NCBI GenBank assembly: GCA_947625705.1
Contig: CANQPG010000007.1
Span: forward strand, 1 to 58,332
Direction of reading: 5' to 3'
Source: an uncultured Peptococcaceae bacterium
Lineage (GTDB): Bacteria > Bacillota > Dehalobacteriia > UBA4068 > UBA4997
Length of the DNA: 58,332 bases
Under the pieces are notes generated by a model, which did not search any database, was not told where the DNA came from, and was given only the letters and a program-made list of their open reading frames with translations. The position numbers were made by a program, and so were the translations under genes. Numbering within the stretch: position 1 is the stretch's first letter; each line of letters starts with the position of its first letter. This document shows positions 34,320-43,608 of the stretch, in pieces.

Positions 34320-35597
34320 TTATTTTCGGAAGCGAACGGCCACGCTCTCGGCGTGCGCGTGCAGACCCTCGCGCTCGGCAAAATCAACGATACGGTCGGC
34401 CACCTTGCCCAGAGCCTCCTTGGGATAATAAATGAAGCTGCTCTTTTTCACGAAATCGTCCACCGAAAGCGGGCTGGAGAAGCGCGCCGTGCCGCTGGTG
34501 GGCAGCGTGTGATTGGGGCCGGCCAGATAATCGCCCAGCGCCTCCGGTACGTTGCGGCCAAGGAATATCGACCCGGCGTTTTTAATGCTGTCCAGCAGGG
34601 CGAAAGGCTCCTCGACGCAGACCTCCAAATGCTCCGGTGCGATCTGGTTGGCGGCCGCCACCGCCTGCGCCATGCTCGCCGCCACGATGATCTTGCCGTT
34701 GGTGTCGATACTGGCGCGGGCAATTTCCTCCCGCGGCAGCAAGGGAATTTGCCGCTCCAATTCGGCGGAAACCGCGTCCGCCAGCGACTTGCTGGTGGTG
34801 ATCAGCACCACCGTCGCCAGCTTGTCATGCTCGGCCTGCGAGAGCATATCTGCCGCCACAAATTCGGGGTTGCAGCCGCCGTCGGCCAGCACCAGAATTT
34901 CGCTCGGCCCCGCGATCATGTCGATATCCACCAGGCCGTAGACCTTGCGCTTGGCCGTGGCCACGAACACATTGCCGGGGCCGACGATCTTATCCACCTT
35001 GGGCACCGTCTCAGTGCCGTAAGCGAGAGCCGCAATGGCCTGCGCGCCGCCCACCTTGAAGATACGGCTGACGCCCGCCACCTTGGCCGCGGCTAAGATG
35101 GCCGGAGCGATCTTGCCCTCGGCGTTCGGCGGCGTGGTCATCACCAGCTCCGATACACCCGCCAGCTTGGCGGGAACGGCGTTCATCAAAACGCTGCTGG
35201 GATAACTGGCCGTGCCGCCCGGCACATAAAGCCCCGCCTTTTCGATCGGCGTGTACTTCTGCCCCAGCACAATGCCGCCCGCTTCGGTGATGACGAAATT
35301 CTTCTGGATCTGCTGGCTGTGGAAGCGGCTGATGTTGTCCCGCGCGATTTCCAGCGTCTTAATAAATTCCGGATCCATCGCGGCAAAAGCCTCGTCCAGC
35401 TCGGCCTCGCTCACCTCCAGCGCGGCAAGTTTAGCGTGGTCAAACTTTTCGCCATAGGCCAAAAGCGCCGCGTCGCCGTCCCGCCGCACGTTGGCGATAA
35501 TATCGTCCACGATGGCCTCCACGCCCTTTTCCTCGCGGATATCCCGGTTTAAAATTTGCTCGACGGGAATTTCCGCCAAATCATACTGCTTGATCAT
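34320..35597 (-). CDS. hisD: Histidinol dehydrogenase
   Basis: Zinc-dependent NAD enzyme oxidising histidinol to histidine (last two steps). The 425 residues include [42 protein letters not shown] in two consecutive parts, [11 protein letters not shown], and the C-terminal [12 protein letters not shown] with the zinc His. ATG with GGGAGGG upstream. Follows hisG by 18 bp. Confidence 0.97.
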   Translation of the reverse strand: MIKQYDLAEIPVEQILNRDIREEKGVEAIVDDIIANVRRDGDAALLAYGEKFDHAKLAALEVSEAELDEAFAAMDPEFIKTLEIARDNISRFHSQQIQKNFVITEAGGIVLGQKYTPIEKAGLYVPGGTASYPSSVLMNAVPAKLAGVSELVMTTPPNAEGKIAPAILAAAKVAGVSRIFKVGGAQAIAALAYGTETVPKVDKIVGPGNVFVATAKRKVYGLVDIDMIAGPSEILVLADGGCNPEFVAADMLSQAEHDKLATVVLITTSKSLADAVSAELERQIPLLPREEIARASIDTNGKIIVAASMAQAVAAANQIAPEHLEVCVEEPFALLDSIKNAGSIFLGRNVPEALGDYLAGPNHTLPTSGTARFSSPLSVDDFVKKSSFIYYPKEALGKVADRIVDFAEREGLHAHAESVAVRFRK

Positions 35598-35615
35598 GTC
35601 AAAATCCCTCCCAAT

Positions 35616-36242
35616 TTATGCCTGCGGCAGCTTGGCCGCAAGACGTGTTAACATCGTGCTGATCTCTGCCTGTTTGAATTTATAGGCCGCCTTATTGGCG
35701 ATATAGCGGGCGCTGATCGGCACAATTTCCGCGATGACCTTGAGATCGTTCTCCCGAAGCGTCGTGCCGCTTTCCACGATATCCACGATAACGTCGGAAA
35801 GCCCCAAAATCGGCGCCAGCTCAATGCTGCCGTTCAGCTTGATGATCTCAATTTCGCGGTTTAACCCGGCGTAATAATCCTTGGCAATGTTGACGAATTT
35901 CGTCGCCACGCGCAGCCGCCGCCCGGTATCCTCGCGGAAATCCCGCTTCCCCGCCACGCAGACGCGGCATTTGCCGATATGTAAGTCTAAAAGCTCGTAA
36001 ACGTCGGCGGCGCTTTCCAGCAGAATATCCTTGCCGACGATGCCCACGTCCGCCGCGCCATGCTCCACATATATCGCCACGTCGCTGGGCTTCACCAGGA
36101 AATAGCGCACGCCGGTCTGCTCGTTTTCAAACACCAGGCGGCGGTTATCCAGATAAATGTCGCGGCAGTCGTAGCCGATACCGTCCAGCAGCTCATACAC
36201 CTGGTCGCCCAGGCGGCCTTTCGGCAGCGCAATATTCAACAT
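35616..36242 (-). CDS. hisG: ATP phosphoribosyltransferase, short form HisG(S)
   Basis: Catalyses the first, committed step from ATP and PRPP. The 208 residues are the short form without the C-terminal regulatory domain (IALPKGRLG, the PRPP-binding IVDIVESGTTLREN), which requires HisZ for activity and feedback inhibition; hisZ is directly upstream. ATG start lies inside the end of hisZ (7-bp overlap). Confidence 0.97.
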   Translation of the reverse strand: MLNIALPKGRLGDQVYELLDGIGYDCRDIYLDNRRLVFENEQTGVRYFLVKPSDVAIYVEHGAADVGIVGKDILLESAADVYELLDLHIGKCRVCVAGKRDFREDTGRRLRVATKFVNIAKDYYAGLNREIEIIKLNGSIELAPILGLSDVIVDIVESGTTLRENDLKVIAEIVPISARYIANKAAYKFKQAEISTMLTRLAAKLPQA

Positions 36243-37342
36243 TCCGTGAGCCTCCCTCCGCTGTACTTATAATGGCGGCGGCAGCGGATATCGGGCGCAA
36301 GCTCCGCCGCCACCCGCACCGACTGCCCGGCCTCGGCAAACTCACGCGCCGCGGAGAGCAGCCCCGCCGCGTCGGCGTCGGCGCCGGCCTCCAGCCAGAT
36401 ATCCACGTCAAAATCCCGCGCGGGCAGCGGCAGCCGCTCCAATTCGTCCAGATAGACCGCAAAGCCCACCGCGCCCAGGCTGTGGCCGAGCTTGTGCATC
36501 ATGCTGTCATACCGCCCGCCGGTAAGCACCGGACGGGGCAGCCCCTCCAGATAGCCGCAAAGCAAAATGCCATCGTAAAACTCGGTGTCGTTCAGCAGCG
36601 CCAGGTCAAGGCGCAAATGCGCTGCTGCAGCCTCGTCCTGCGCGGCGCAGATGGTTTTCAGCTCGTCCAGCGCATTCTGCATTTTGCGCCCGGTGCAGAT
36701 ATCCTCCGCCCGGCCTAACACTTCAGCCGGCGCGCCGGCCAGCTCCAGCAGCACTAAAAGCCGTTTGGTATCGGCGGCGGCCAAACCAAGCTCCTCCGCC
36801 GTTTGTTTCAGCAAATGCGGGCTTTTGGCGGCCAGGCTTGCCAATATCCGGCCGCGCCCGGCCTCCGTCAGGTCAAGCTTTTCCAGCAGCCCCGTCACAA
36901 ATTGCATATGGCCGATCTCCAGAATATAGCCGTCGCTGATGGCTGCCAGCGACTGCGCCGCCAGCTGCACCGTTTCAGCCAGCGCGTAAGCGTCCACGCG
37001 CCCCATGTATTCCAGCCCCATCTGGTTGATCTCTTTGAATGTGTTGCTCTCCTTGCTCTCGCGGTAGACCTTTTCGATGTAATACGCCTTGGCCGTCTCA
37101 TGCTCCCGCGCGTTTTTGATAATGCTCAGCGTCACATCGGGGCGCAGCGCCAGCAGCCGCCCGTCCAGATCCGTAAAGCTCAAAATCTTATCACCGGAAA
37201 GAAAGCTTTTATATTGCAGGTACAGGCTGTATTCCTCAAAATTGCTCACCTTACAGCGCCGATAACCGTAAAGCTCATACAGGCGGCGAAGCACCAGCAT
37301 CGCCCGCTCCTCCGGGCGGCTGGCGTCAAAATCACACTCCAT
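36236..37342 (-). CDS. hisZ: ATP phosphoribosyltransferase regulatory subunit HisZ
   Basis: Histidyl-tRNA-synthetase-like paralog that forms the hetero-octamer with short HisG. The 368 residues align with class II HisRS core motifs (LRPDVTLSIIKNAR, VYRESKESNTFKEINQMGLEYMG, GGRYDSMM) but lack the anticodon-binding C-terminus. The start is the ATG of MECDFDASRP with GGGGGAG upstream; a TTG six codons earlier overlaps the RBS. First gene of the his operon. Confidence 0.92.
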   Translation of the reverse strand: MECDFDASRPEERAMLVLRRLYELYGYRRCKVSNFEEYSLYLQYKSFLSGDKILSFTDLDGRLLALRPDVTLSIIKNAREHETAKAYYIEKVYRESKESNTFKEINQMGLEYMGRVDAYALAETVQLAAQSLAAISDGYILEIGHMQFVTGLLEKLDLTEAGRGRILASLAAKSPHLLKQTAEELGLAAADTKRLLVLLELAGAPAEVLGRAEDICTGRKMQNALDELKTICAAQDEAAAAHLRLDLALLNDTEFYDGILLCGYLEGLPRPVLTGGRYDSMMHKLGHSLGAVGFAVYLDELERLPLPARDFDVDIWLEAGADADAAGLLSAAREFAEAGQSVRVAAELAPDIRCRRHYKYSGGRLTEC

Positions 37343-37378
37343 CAGGTCACTCTCCCCCAAAATTTGCCGTATTTAATT

Positions 37379-37487
37379 ATTATACTACATTATATGCTGC
37401 GGTGCAACTTTAGTGATTTATTTCTTTATCATGCTAAATCGCTAAACCAACTTTCTGCATTATAGCATATAAAAAAGGCGCTGGCAA
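37379..37487 (-). promoter_or_regulatory. Two his promoters flanking an inverted-repeat operator
   Basis: Distal P1: TTGCCA (37487-37482), 17 nt, TATAAT (37464-37459). Proximal P2: TTGCAC (37407-37402), 17 nt, TATAAT (37384-37379), leaving a leader of about 30 nt before hisZ. Between them TTTAGTGATTTA (37409-37420) and TAAATCGCTAAA (37435-37446) form a 12-nt inverted repeat with one mismatch and 14-nt spacing. One arm abuts the P2 -35 and the other lies just downstream of the P1 start, so bound protein could block both. No T-box structure is visible. Inference from sequence. Confidence 0.65.
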
Positions 37488-37520
37488 GAGGTTTCGGCAA
37501 TTTTTTTGGCTGGTGACATG

Positions 37521-37555
37521 AAAAAAGAGCGCCCCGCCGGAATGGCAGGGCGTTC
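37521..37555 (-). terminator. Terminator after the copper-amine-oxidase-N gene
   Basis: Minus strand GAACGCCCTGCC and GGCGGGGCGCTC pair with two G-U pairs around a 5-nt loop, then T6. Confidence 0.85.
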
Positions 37556-37571
37556 TTCCTGTATGCGTAAA

Positions 37572-38477
37572 TCAGGCGATATTATTCAGCAGCTCCTCGC
37601 GCAGCGGCACGCCATAAGGATATAGCTGATCCCGCAGGTCAATGAACGCCTCATAATCTTCTTCTTTAATGCTATACCATTTATCGGCGTTTTCATCATG
37701 CAGCCGATAACCCTGATATTTAGCATTTTCGGCGTCGGTGGTATCAGGCGCCCAGCCCTTGACACCATTATATACCGCCCAGTTGACCAGCCCTTGAGTT
37801 TTCGTGCCATCAACTAGCTGCGGCTGGCCGTTATAAAAATCGAACTCCATTACCAGATGGAAATATGGCATATCCGCCAAGATCATGCTGCTGTAATACT
37901 CCGGCTTGGCCACTTCCTCACCCTTTAAGGCAGCCAAAGCATTATAAAGCCGCCCCACATTGGCGTTGCCGTAATAGCCCTCCACCTTGCCGCCCATCGT
38001 CATGTAAAAATGAGTGGTCATGCTGTTCAGTGCCTTGCCGTCCACATAAACCGGCGTACTGCTTAAAATCACCTTGCCGTTTTGGTAATCGGTTTTCACG
38101 TCAAATGTCTCGGCGATCACCCGCAGCGGCACCATCACCCGGTTATCGCGCATAACGGCGGGAACGTCCAGCTTAACATTCTGCTTCGTGCCATCCGCCT
38201 TTTCGTAAACGGCGGTTTGGCGCCCCGGCGTGAAGCGCATTTTCTCCCCCTCATAAGTTTTAATGCTGGCTTCATTGTCTTTCCACATCACCGTCGCGCC
38301 CAACGCCTCGCTGACCGTCCTAAGCGGCACCAGCGTCCGCCCGCTTTTAAGCAGCGGCGCAACGTCGCTGGGGATACCGTGGCCGTCCAGTTCGACCGTC
38401 ACGGCGGCCAAGGCGCTGCCGCAGCAGCACATCATCAGCATAACGGCAGCAATACATACCGTCAACAGTTTTTTCAT
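37572..38477 (-). CDS. Secreted protein with copper amine oxidase N-terminal-like domain
   Basis: Extracytoplasmic protein of 301 residues with a signal peptide (about 1-24, cleavage after ALA). Residues about 25-145 form the copper-amine-oxidase N-terminal (stalk) domain common in Clostridia, with its two typical SGRTLVPLRTVSEALGATV and NRVMVPLRVIAETFDV repeats. The remaining about 155 residues are rich in Tyr, Asp and Asn and not recognised. No amine oxidase catalytic domain is present; such stalk domains are thought to act as wall- or surface-binding modules. Start ATG with a G-rich RBS. Monocistronic. Confidence 0.82.
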   Translation of the reverse strand: MKKLLTVCIAAVMLMMCCCGSALAAVTVELDGHGIPSDVAPLLKSGRTLVPLRTVSEALGATVMWKDNEASIKTYEGEKMRFTPGRQTAVYEKADGTKQNVKLDVPAVMRDNRVMVPLRVIAETFDVKTDYQNGKVILSSTPVYVDGKALNSMTTHFYMTMGGKVEGYYGNANVGRLYNALAALKGEEVAKPEYYSSMILADMPYFHLVMEFDFYNGQPQLVDGTKTQGLVNWAVYNGVKGWAPDTTDAENAKYQGYRLHDENADKWYSIKEEDYEAFIDLRDQLYPYGVPLREELLNNIA

Positions 38478-38585
38478 GTTCAGCCCCCCTTTTACCCATT
38501 AATACCTTAGTTCAGTCCAAAATGCAACATCAAAAGCAAAAAATTTTTTTTTGAGCAGAACGGAAGCAAATAACGCGCCAAAAAC

Positions 38586-38615
38586 TTGCCTAAATCGCCC
38601 CAAATGTGGTATGCT
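38586..38615 (+). promoter_or_regulatory. Putative promoter of the methionine operon
   Basis: TTGCCT (38586-38591), 18 nt, TATGCT (38610-38615), about 35 bp upstream of the first start codon. No SAM or cobalamin riboswitch is recognisable in the 172-bp gap. Confidence 0.5.
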
Positions 38616-38649
38616 TAAAAGTAATTTTTACGGCGGGCGGAGGTGCTTC

Positions 38650-39345
38650 ATGCCAAGCGAGCTTATAATAGAAGAATTGCGGCCGAACCGGGCGGAGGTG
38701 CTGCGCTATCTGCGGCTTCCGGAGGGAGCCACACCCCCGGCGGAGCTTATGGCGGCGCTGGACGCGGCGGAAGCGGAGCTTTTGGCGGCGGCAGAGCCAC
38801 GTTTCGTCTGGCGGCGCTTCGGGCTGAACCGCACGGCGGCGGGCATAGAGCTCTCAGAAAGCGGCGTACTGCTGCCGGGGCGGGATATCGCCGGGCTTCT
38901 GCGTGACGCGGCGGGCTGCCTGCTGCTGGCGGCAACGCTGGGAGTGGCGGCAGACAATTTGATCCGCCGCGCCGAAACGGCGGATATGGGGCGCGCCCTG
39001 CTGCTGGACGCACTGGCGTCGGCGGCGGTGGAAAATCTTTGCGATCAGGTGCAGAATTGGCTCACGCAGAAATTCGCGGGAGATATGCTGTTCCTGACCG
39101 ACCGCTTCAGCCCCGGCTACGGCGACCTGCCGCTTGCCATGCAGCGGCCGCTTTGCCAGCTTTTGGACGCCGGGCGCCAGATCGGCCTGACCGTCAGCCG
39201 GAGCGACCTGCTGCTGCCGCGCAAATCCGTCACCGCCGTTATCGGCCTATGCCCAAGCCCCCAGCCGCACCGCACCGACAAATGCGCCGCCTGCCCGGCC
39301 AGAGATAACTGCCCCTACCGCCAAAGCGGCGGCTGCAACCAATGA
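38650..39345 (+). CDS. Methionine synthase activation-domain protein (separate MetH reactivation module)
   Basis: A 231-residue protein corresponding to the C-terminal S-adenosylmethionine-binding activation domain of cobalamin-dependent methionine synthase, which re-methylates oxidised cobalamin. Diagnostic is TDRFSPGYGDLPLAMQ (about 154-169), followed by IGLTVSRSDLLLPRKSVTAVIGL. A cysteine-rich tail (CAACPARDNCPYRQSGGC) may bind a metal or Fe-S cluster. The start ATG follows GGAGGTGCTTC; a longer frame is unsupported. Its stop overlaps by ATGA a possible metH start, so the two are coupled. Confidence 0.87.
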   Translation: MPSELIIEELRPNRAEVLRYLRLPEGATPPAELMAALDAAEAELLAAAEPRFVWRRFGLNRTAAGIELSESGVLLPGRDIAGLLRDAAGCLLLAATLGVAADNLIRRAETADMGRALLLDALASAAVENLCDQVQNWLTQKFAGDMLFLTDRFSPGYGDLPLAMQRPLCQLLDAGRQIGLTVSRSDLLLPRKSVTAVIGLCPSPQPHRTDKCAACPARDNCPYRQSGGCNQ

Positions 39346-39362
39346 TAAGCGAGGGAATAAAC

Positions 39363-41741
39363 ATGAAAACTCAAGCCTTTGAGCGGCTTTTGCAAAAGGA
39401 ATTCATGATTTTGGACGGCGCGATGGGCACCATGCTGCTGGCGCGCGGGCTGGCGCTCGGCGAAAACCCGGAGGTGTTCGCCATGCAGCACCCGGGCGTG
39501 CTGCGGGATATTCACCGCGCCTATATCGAGGCCGGGGCGGACGTGATCTACGCCTGCACCTTCGGCGCCAACCGCCTGAAGCTCTCCGGCACCGGCCACA
39601 CCCCGGCGGAGGTCATCAGCGCCAACGTGCGGCTGGCGCGCGAGGCGGCGGGCGAAAGCGCTTTGACCGCGCTGGATATCGGCTCGCTGGGCGAATTGAT
39701 GGAGCCGGCGGGCACACTGAGCTTTGAAGCGGCCTATGACTGCTTCAAGGAAATGCTGGTGGCCGGCGAGGCCGCCGGGGCGGACATGGCCGTGCTGGAG
39801 ACGTTCACCAGCCTGTATGAGATGAAAGCCGCTGTACTGGCCGCCCGGGAGAACACGAAGCTGCCTATTATATGTTCGCTGACGTTTGACAAAAATAACC
39901 GCACGTTTAACGGCGACAGCGTGGAAGCGATGGCCTGCATGCTCTCCTCCCTCGGCGTGGACGCGATCGGCATTAACTGCTCGCCGGGGCCAAAAGGGAT
40001 ACTTCCCATCATGCGCGAGCTGGCTCGTCACACCAACCTGCCCCTGCTCGTCAAGGCCAACGCGGGCCTGCCCGACCCGGAAACGAAAGAATACGCCCTG
40101 AAGCCAGCCGAATTTGCCGCCGAAATGCGGGAATTTGCAGCGCTCGGCGTGCAAATGCTGGGCGGCTGCTGCGGCACCACGCCGGCATATATCGCGGCGC
40201 TGAAAAAGGAGCTTGCCGACGCGCACCGGGCGGAACGGGAGCAAATAAACGAGGCGGCGGTCTGCTCCGCCACCCAGACGGTGTATCTGGACGCGCCCCA
40301 GATCGTCGGCGAGCGGCTGAACCCCACCGGCAAAAAAATGCTCCAGCAGGCGCTCAAGGAGCAGAATTTCGATTATCTGGCCGCCAAGGCTTTGGAGCAG
40401 CAGCAGGCGGGCGCGGCCATTCTGGACGTGAACGTGGGTCTTCCCGGGCTGGACGAAGCGCAGCTTATGCCGCAGGTGGTGAAAGCCGTGCAGGCGGCGT
40501 CAGATCTGCCGCTGCAAATCGATTCCGCCGACCCGGCAGCCATCGAGGCGGGGCTGCGTGCGGTGAACGGCAAGGCCATCGTCAATTCGGTGAACGGCAA
40601 GGCCGAGGTGCTGCAAAGCGTGCTGCCGCTGGTGAAGCATTACGGCGCGGCGGTCATCGGCCTGACGCTGGACGAAAACGGCATACCGCCGACGGCGGAA
40701 GCACGGCTGGCCATCGCCCGGCGTATCATGCAGGCGGCGCTGGCCGCGGGTATCCCCAAGGCAGATATTTACATCGACTGCCTGACGCTGACCGTCTCGG
40801 CGCAGCAGGAGCAGGCGCGGGAAACGCTGGAAGCGCTCCGCCGCGTCAAGCAGGAGCTGGGACTGAAAACGGCGCTCGGCGTTTCCAACATATCGTTCGG
40901 CCTGCCCAACCGCGGGCTGATCAACCGCACATTTCTGGCGATGGCGCTGGAAGCCGGGCTCGATCTTGCCATTATCAACCCCAACGCGCCCGGCATGGCC
41001 GATACCGTGGCCGCGTTTAAGGTGCTGAACAACCAGGACGCTTCGGGCGCGGCGTATATCGCCGGCCAGGCGGCCGAGGAGCAGCCCGCCCCCACCCCGG
41101 CGGCGTCGGAACAAGACCCGGCCGCCCGCCTGACCCACGCCGTTATGCAGGGCTTAAAAAGCGAGGTGCAGGCGGCGGTAACGGCGGTTTTGGCGCAAGA
41201 GGACGAAATGAGCGTCATCAACCGGCTGCTGATACCGGCGCTGGACGAGGTGGGCAAGCGCTATGAGCGGGAGGAAATATACCTGCCCCAGCTGATCAAC
41301 GCGGCGGCGGCGGCAGGCGCGGCCTTTGAAATAATCAAGGAGCGCATTGCCGCCAAGGGCAGCGGCGCGGCGGCCAAGGGCAAAATACTGATGGCCACCG
41401 TTTACGGCGATATCCACGACATCGGCAAGAACATCGTCAAGGTCATTCTGGCCAATTACGGCTATCAGATCGTCGACCTGGGGCGCGACGTGCCGGCGGC
41501 CAAAATCGTCGCGACCGCCCAGGCGCAGAACATCAAGCTGATCGGCCTTTCCGCCCTGATGACCACCACCGTCGCCAGTATGCAGCAGACCATTGCAGCG
41601 CTGCGCGAAAGCGGCTGGGACGGCGAGGTTTTTGTCGGCGGCGCGGTGCTGACGCCGGAATATGCCGCCGCTATCGGGGCGGATCACTACGCCAAAGACG
41701 CCATGCAGAGCGTGGAAATTGCCAAGCGCGTGCTTGGTTAA
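39363..41741 (+). CDS. metH: Cobalamin-dependent methionine synthase lacking the activation domain
   Basis: Transfers a methyl group from methyltetrahydrofolate through cobalamin to homocysteine. The 792 residues contain: the homocysteine domain (about 1-290) with zinc cysteines in GINCSPGPKG and GGCCGTTP; the pterin domain (about 310-570) with GERLNPTGKK; a cap (about 595-680); and the B12-binding domain (about 685-792) with DIHDIGKN carrying the cobalt-ligating His. The activation domain is encoded by the preceding gene. The ATG with GCGAGGGA upstream is preferred over an ATG seven codons earlier in the ATGA overlap. The downstream gene starts 10 bp later. Confidence 0.93.
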   Translation: MKTQAFERLLQKEFMILDGAMGTMLLARGLALGENPEVFAMQHPGVLRDIHRAYIEAGADVIYACTFGANRLKLSGTGHTPAEVISANVRLAREAAGESALTALDIGSLGELMEPAGTLSFEAAYDCFKEMLVAGEAAGADMAVLETFTSLYEMKAAVLAARENTKLPIICSLTFDKNNRTFNGDSVEAMACMLSSLGVDAIGINCSPGPKGILPIMRELARHTNLPLLVKANAGLPDPETKEYALKPAEFAAEMREFAALGVQMLGGCCGTTPAYIAALKKELADAHRAEREQINEAAVCSATQTVYLDAPQIVGERLNPTGKKMLQQALKEQNFDYLAAKALEQQQAGAAILDVNVGLPGLDEAQLMPQVVKAVQAASDLPLQIDSADPAAIEAGLRAVNGKAIVNSVNGKAEVLQSVLPLVKHYGAAVIGLTLDENGIPPTAEARLAIARRIMQAALAAGIPKADIYIDCLTLTVSAQQEQARETLEALRRVKQELGLKTALGVSNISFGLPNRGLINRTFLAMALEAGLDLAIINPNAPGMADTVAAFKVLNNQDASGAAYIAGQAAEEQPAPTPAASEQDPAARLTHAVMQGLKSEVQAAVTAVLAQEDEMSVINRLLIPALDEVGKRYEREEIYLPQLINAAAAAGAAFEIIKERIAAKGSGAAAKGKILMATVYGDIHDIGKNIVKVILANYGYQIVDLGRDVPAAKIVATAQAQNIKLIGLSALMTTTVASMQQTIAALRESGWDGEVFVGGAVLTPEYAAAIGADHYAKDAMQSVEIAKRVLG

Positions 41742-41751
41742 GGAGGACGCC

Positions 41752-43530
41752 ATGCCAAACGATATTCAGAAATTTCTGCGGGACAACACGCTGCTTTTCG
41801 ACGGCGCGATGGGGACATATTTCGCCCAGCTGTTCCGCGGGCAGGAGGCCAGCTGCGAGGCGGCCAACCTCACCCACCCGGAGCGCGTGCTCGCCATACA
41901 CCGGGCGTACATTCAAGCCGGGGCAAACGCCATTAAAACCAACACTTTCGGCGCTAACCGGGGGCTTTTCGGCCAGAACAAGCTGCGGGAAGTTATCACC
42001 GCGGGCTGGCACATAGCAGCCGAGGCGGCTGACGAAACGCCGAACCGCCCTTTCGTCTTTGCGGATATCGGCCCCATACCCCCGCATGACCAGGCCGACC
42101 CGGCGGCGGAATACCGCGAGATCGTCGATATTTTCCTCGAGCTCGGCGCGGTAAACTTCCTGTTTGAAACGCTGGCCGGCGCCGACCCGCTGGCCGACAT
42201 CTGCGCTTACATCAAAAAGGAACGCCCGGCAGCGTTCATTATCACCTCTTTCGCCGTGCAGCCCGACGGCTTTACGCGCGAGGGGGCAAGCGGCGCGGCG
42301 CTTTATGCCGCCATGCAGCAAACGGCGGCGGACGCGGTGGGCTTCAACTGCGTTTCCGGCCCGTATCATTTAAAAGAATATGTGCGGCGGCTCAATAAGG
42401 GCGAAAAATTCCTCGCCGTTATGCCGAACGCGGGCTATCCCACGGTCATCGGCAATCGGACGTATTTCGGCAGCAACCCGGCCTACTTCGGCGGCGAGCT
42501 GGCGGAAATTGCCGCCCTCGGCGCGAAGATCGTCGGCGGCTGCTGCGGCACCACACCGGAGCATATCGCCGCCGCCAAAGAGCAGCTGAACAACAGCGCG
42601 GACGCCACAGACAAGCTTATCGCCAGCGAGCGCGTGACGAGAGCGCCCCAGCCCCTGCCCAACCGCCTGCTGCAAAAGGCGGAAAGCGGCCGCCGCCTGC
42701 TGACGGTGGAGCTGGAGCCGCCCGCCGATATCAATCTGCCGCAGTTTATGGCCAAGGCCAAACAGCTTGCGGATATCGGCGTGGACGCGATAACCGTGCC
42801 GGACTGCCCGATCGGCCGGGCGCGCATGGATAGCTCGCTGCTGGCCTGCAAGCTGCACCGGGAGCTTTCCGTTGACGTTTTGCCCCACCTCACCTGCCGC
42901 GACCGCAACCTGAACGCCATCAAGGCGCTGCTGCTGGGGCTTTCCGTGGAGGGCGTGAACAATGTGCTGATCGTGACCGGCGACCCGATCCCCACCGCCG
43001 AGCGCGACGAAATTAAGAGCGTGTTCAATTTCAACTCGCGTATGCTGGCCAAATACATCAGCAATCTGAACGCGGCGGAGCTGGCGACGCCTTTCCATAT
43101 CTGCGGCGCGCTGAACCTGAACGCGCTGAATTTTGATATCCAGCTTAAGCTGGCGCAGGAGAAGATCGCGGGCGGCGTGCAGACGTTTTTGACCCAGCCC
43201 GTTTTAAGCCCCCAGGCGGCGGCCAACCTGCACCGCGCTAAAAAGGAGCTTGACGCCCGGATACTAGCGGGCATTATGCCGGTGATGAGCCACCGTAACG
43301 CCTGCTTTATGAACAACGAAATTGCCGGTATCAGCGTCTGCCCGGAGATCTGCGCGCTTTACGAGGGCAAGACCCGCGAGGAAGCGCGCGACCTGGCGGT
43401 GCGCGTTTCGGCGGAAATTGCCGCCAAGGTTGCGCCTGACTGCGACGGCTACTACATCATCTCGCCGTTTAACCGGGTGGACGTGGTGGCCGATATTGTG
43501 GAGCTGCTGCGGGAGGGCAATCTGCTTTAA
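41752..43530 (+). CDS. yitJ: Bifunctional homocysteine methyltransferase/methylenetetrahydrofolate reductase
   Basis: Fusion of a second homocysteine methyltransferase domain (about 1-290; zinc motifs GFNCVSGP and GGCCGTTP) with a MetF-type FAD-dependent methylene-THF reductase domain (about 310-592; TVELEPP, HLTCRDRNLNAIKALLLGL, LIVTGDP). The 592 residues match Bacillus YitJ-like proteins. The reductase half supplies methyl-THF to MetH encoded just upstream. ATG with AAGGAGGACGCC; the frame-internal longer version would overlap metH. It completes a three-gene methionine operon that ends in a strong terminator. Confidence 0.93.
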   Translation: MPNDIQKFLRDNTLLFDGAMGTYFAQLFRGQEASCEAANLTHPERVLAIHRAYIQAGANAIKTNTFGANRGLFGQNKLREVITAGWHIAAEAADETPNRPFVFADIGPIPPHDQADPAAEYREIVDIFLELGAVNFLFETLAGADPLADICAYIKKERPAAFIITSFAVQPDGFTREGASGAALYAAMQQTAADAVGFNCVSGPYHLKEYVRRLNKGEKFLAVMPNAGYPTVIGNRTYFGSNPAYFGGELAEIAALGAKIVGGCCGTTPEHIAAAKEQLNNSADATDKLIASERVTRAPQPLPNRLLQKAESGRRLLTVELEPPADINLPQFMAKAKQLADIGVDAITVPDCPIGRARMDSSLLACKLHRELSVDVLPHLTCRDRNLNAIKALLLGLSVEGVNNVLIVTGDPIPTAERDEIKSVFNFNSRMLAKYISNLNAAELATPFHICGALNLNALNFDIQLKLAQEKIAGGVQTFLTQPVLSPQAAANLHRAKKELDARILAGIMPVMSHRNACFMNNEIAGISVCPEICALYEGKTREEARDLAVRVSAEIAAKVAPDCDGYYIISPFNRVDVVADIVELLREGNLL

Positions 43531-43554
43531 TTTGCTGAATTCAGACGCAGAAAA

Positions 43555-43585
43555 GGCGTGCGCCAAATTGGCACACGCCCTTTTT
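43555..43585. terminator. Bidirectional terminator between yitJ and thrS
   Basis: GGCGTGCGCC and GGCACACGCC (43555-43579) pair around AAATT, with A-run upstream and TTTTT downstream, serving the two convergent genes. Confidence 0.88.
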
Positions 43586-43608
43586 ATACCCTTTTATATA
43601 GCCGCAGT

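Noticed and set aside
38478-38649. SAM or cobalamin riboswitch upstream of the methionine operon
   Set aside because: The 172-bp gap is too short and shows no recognisable conserved riboswitch core or terminator; only a promoter fits.
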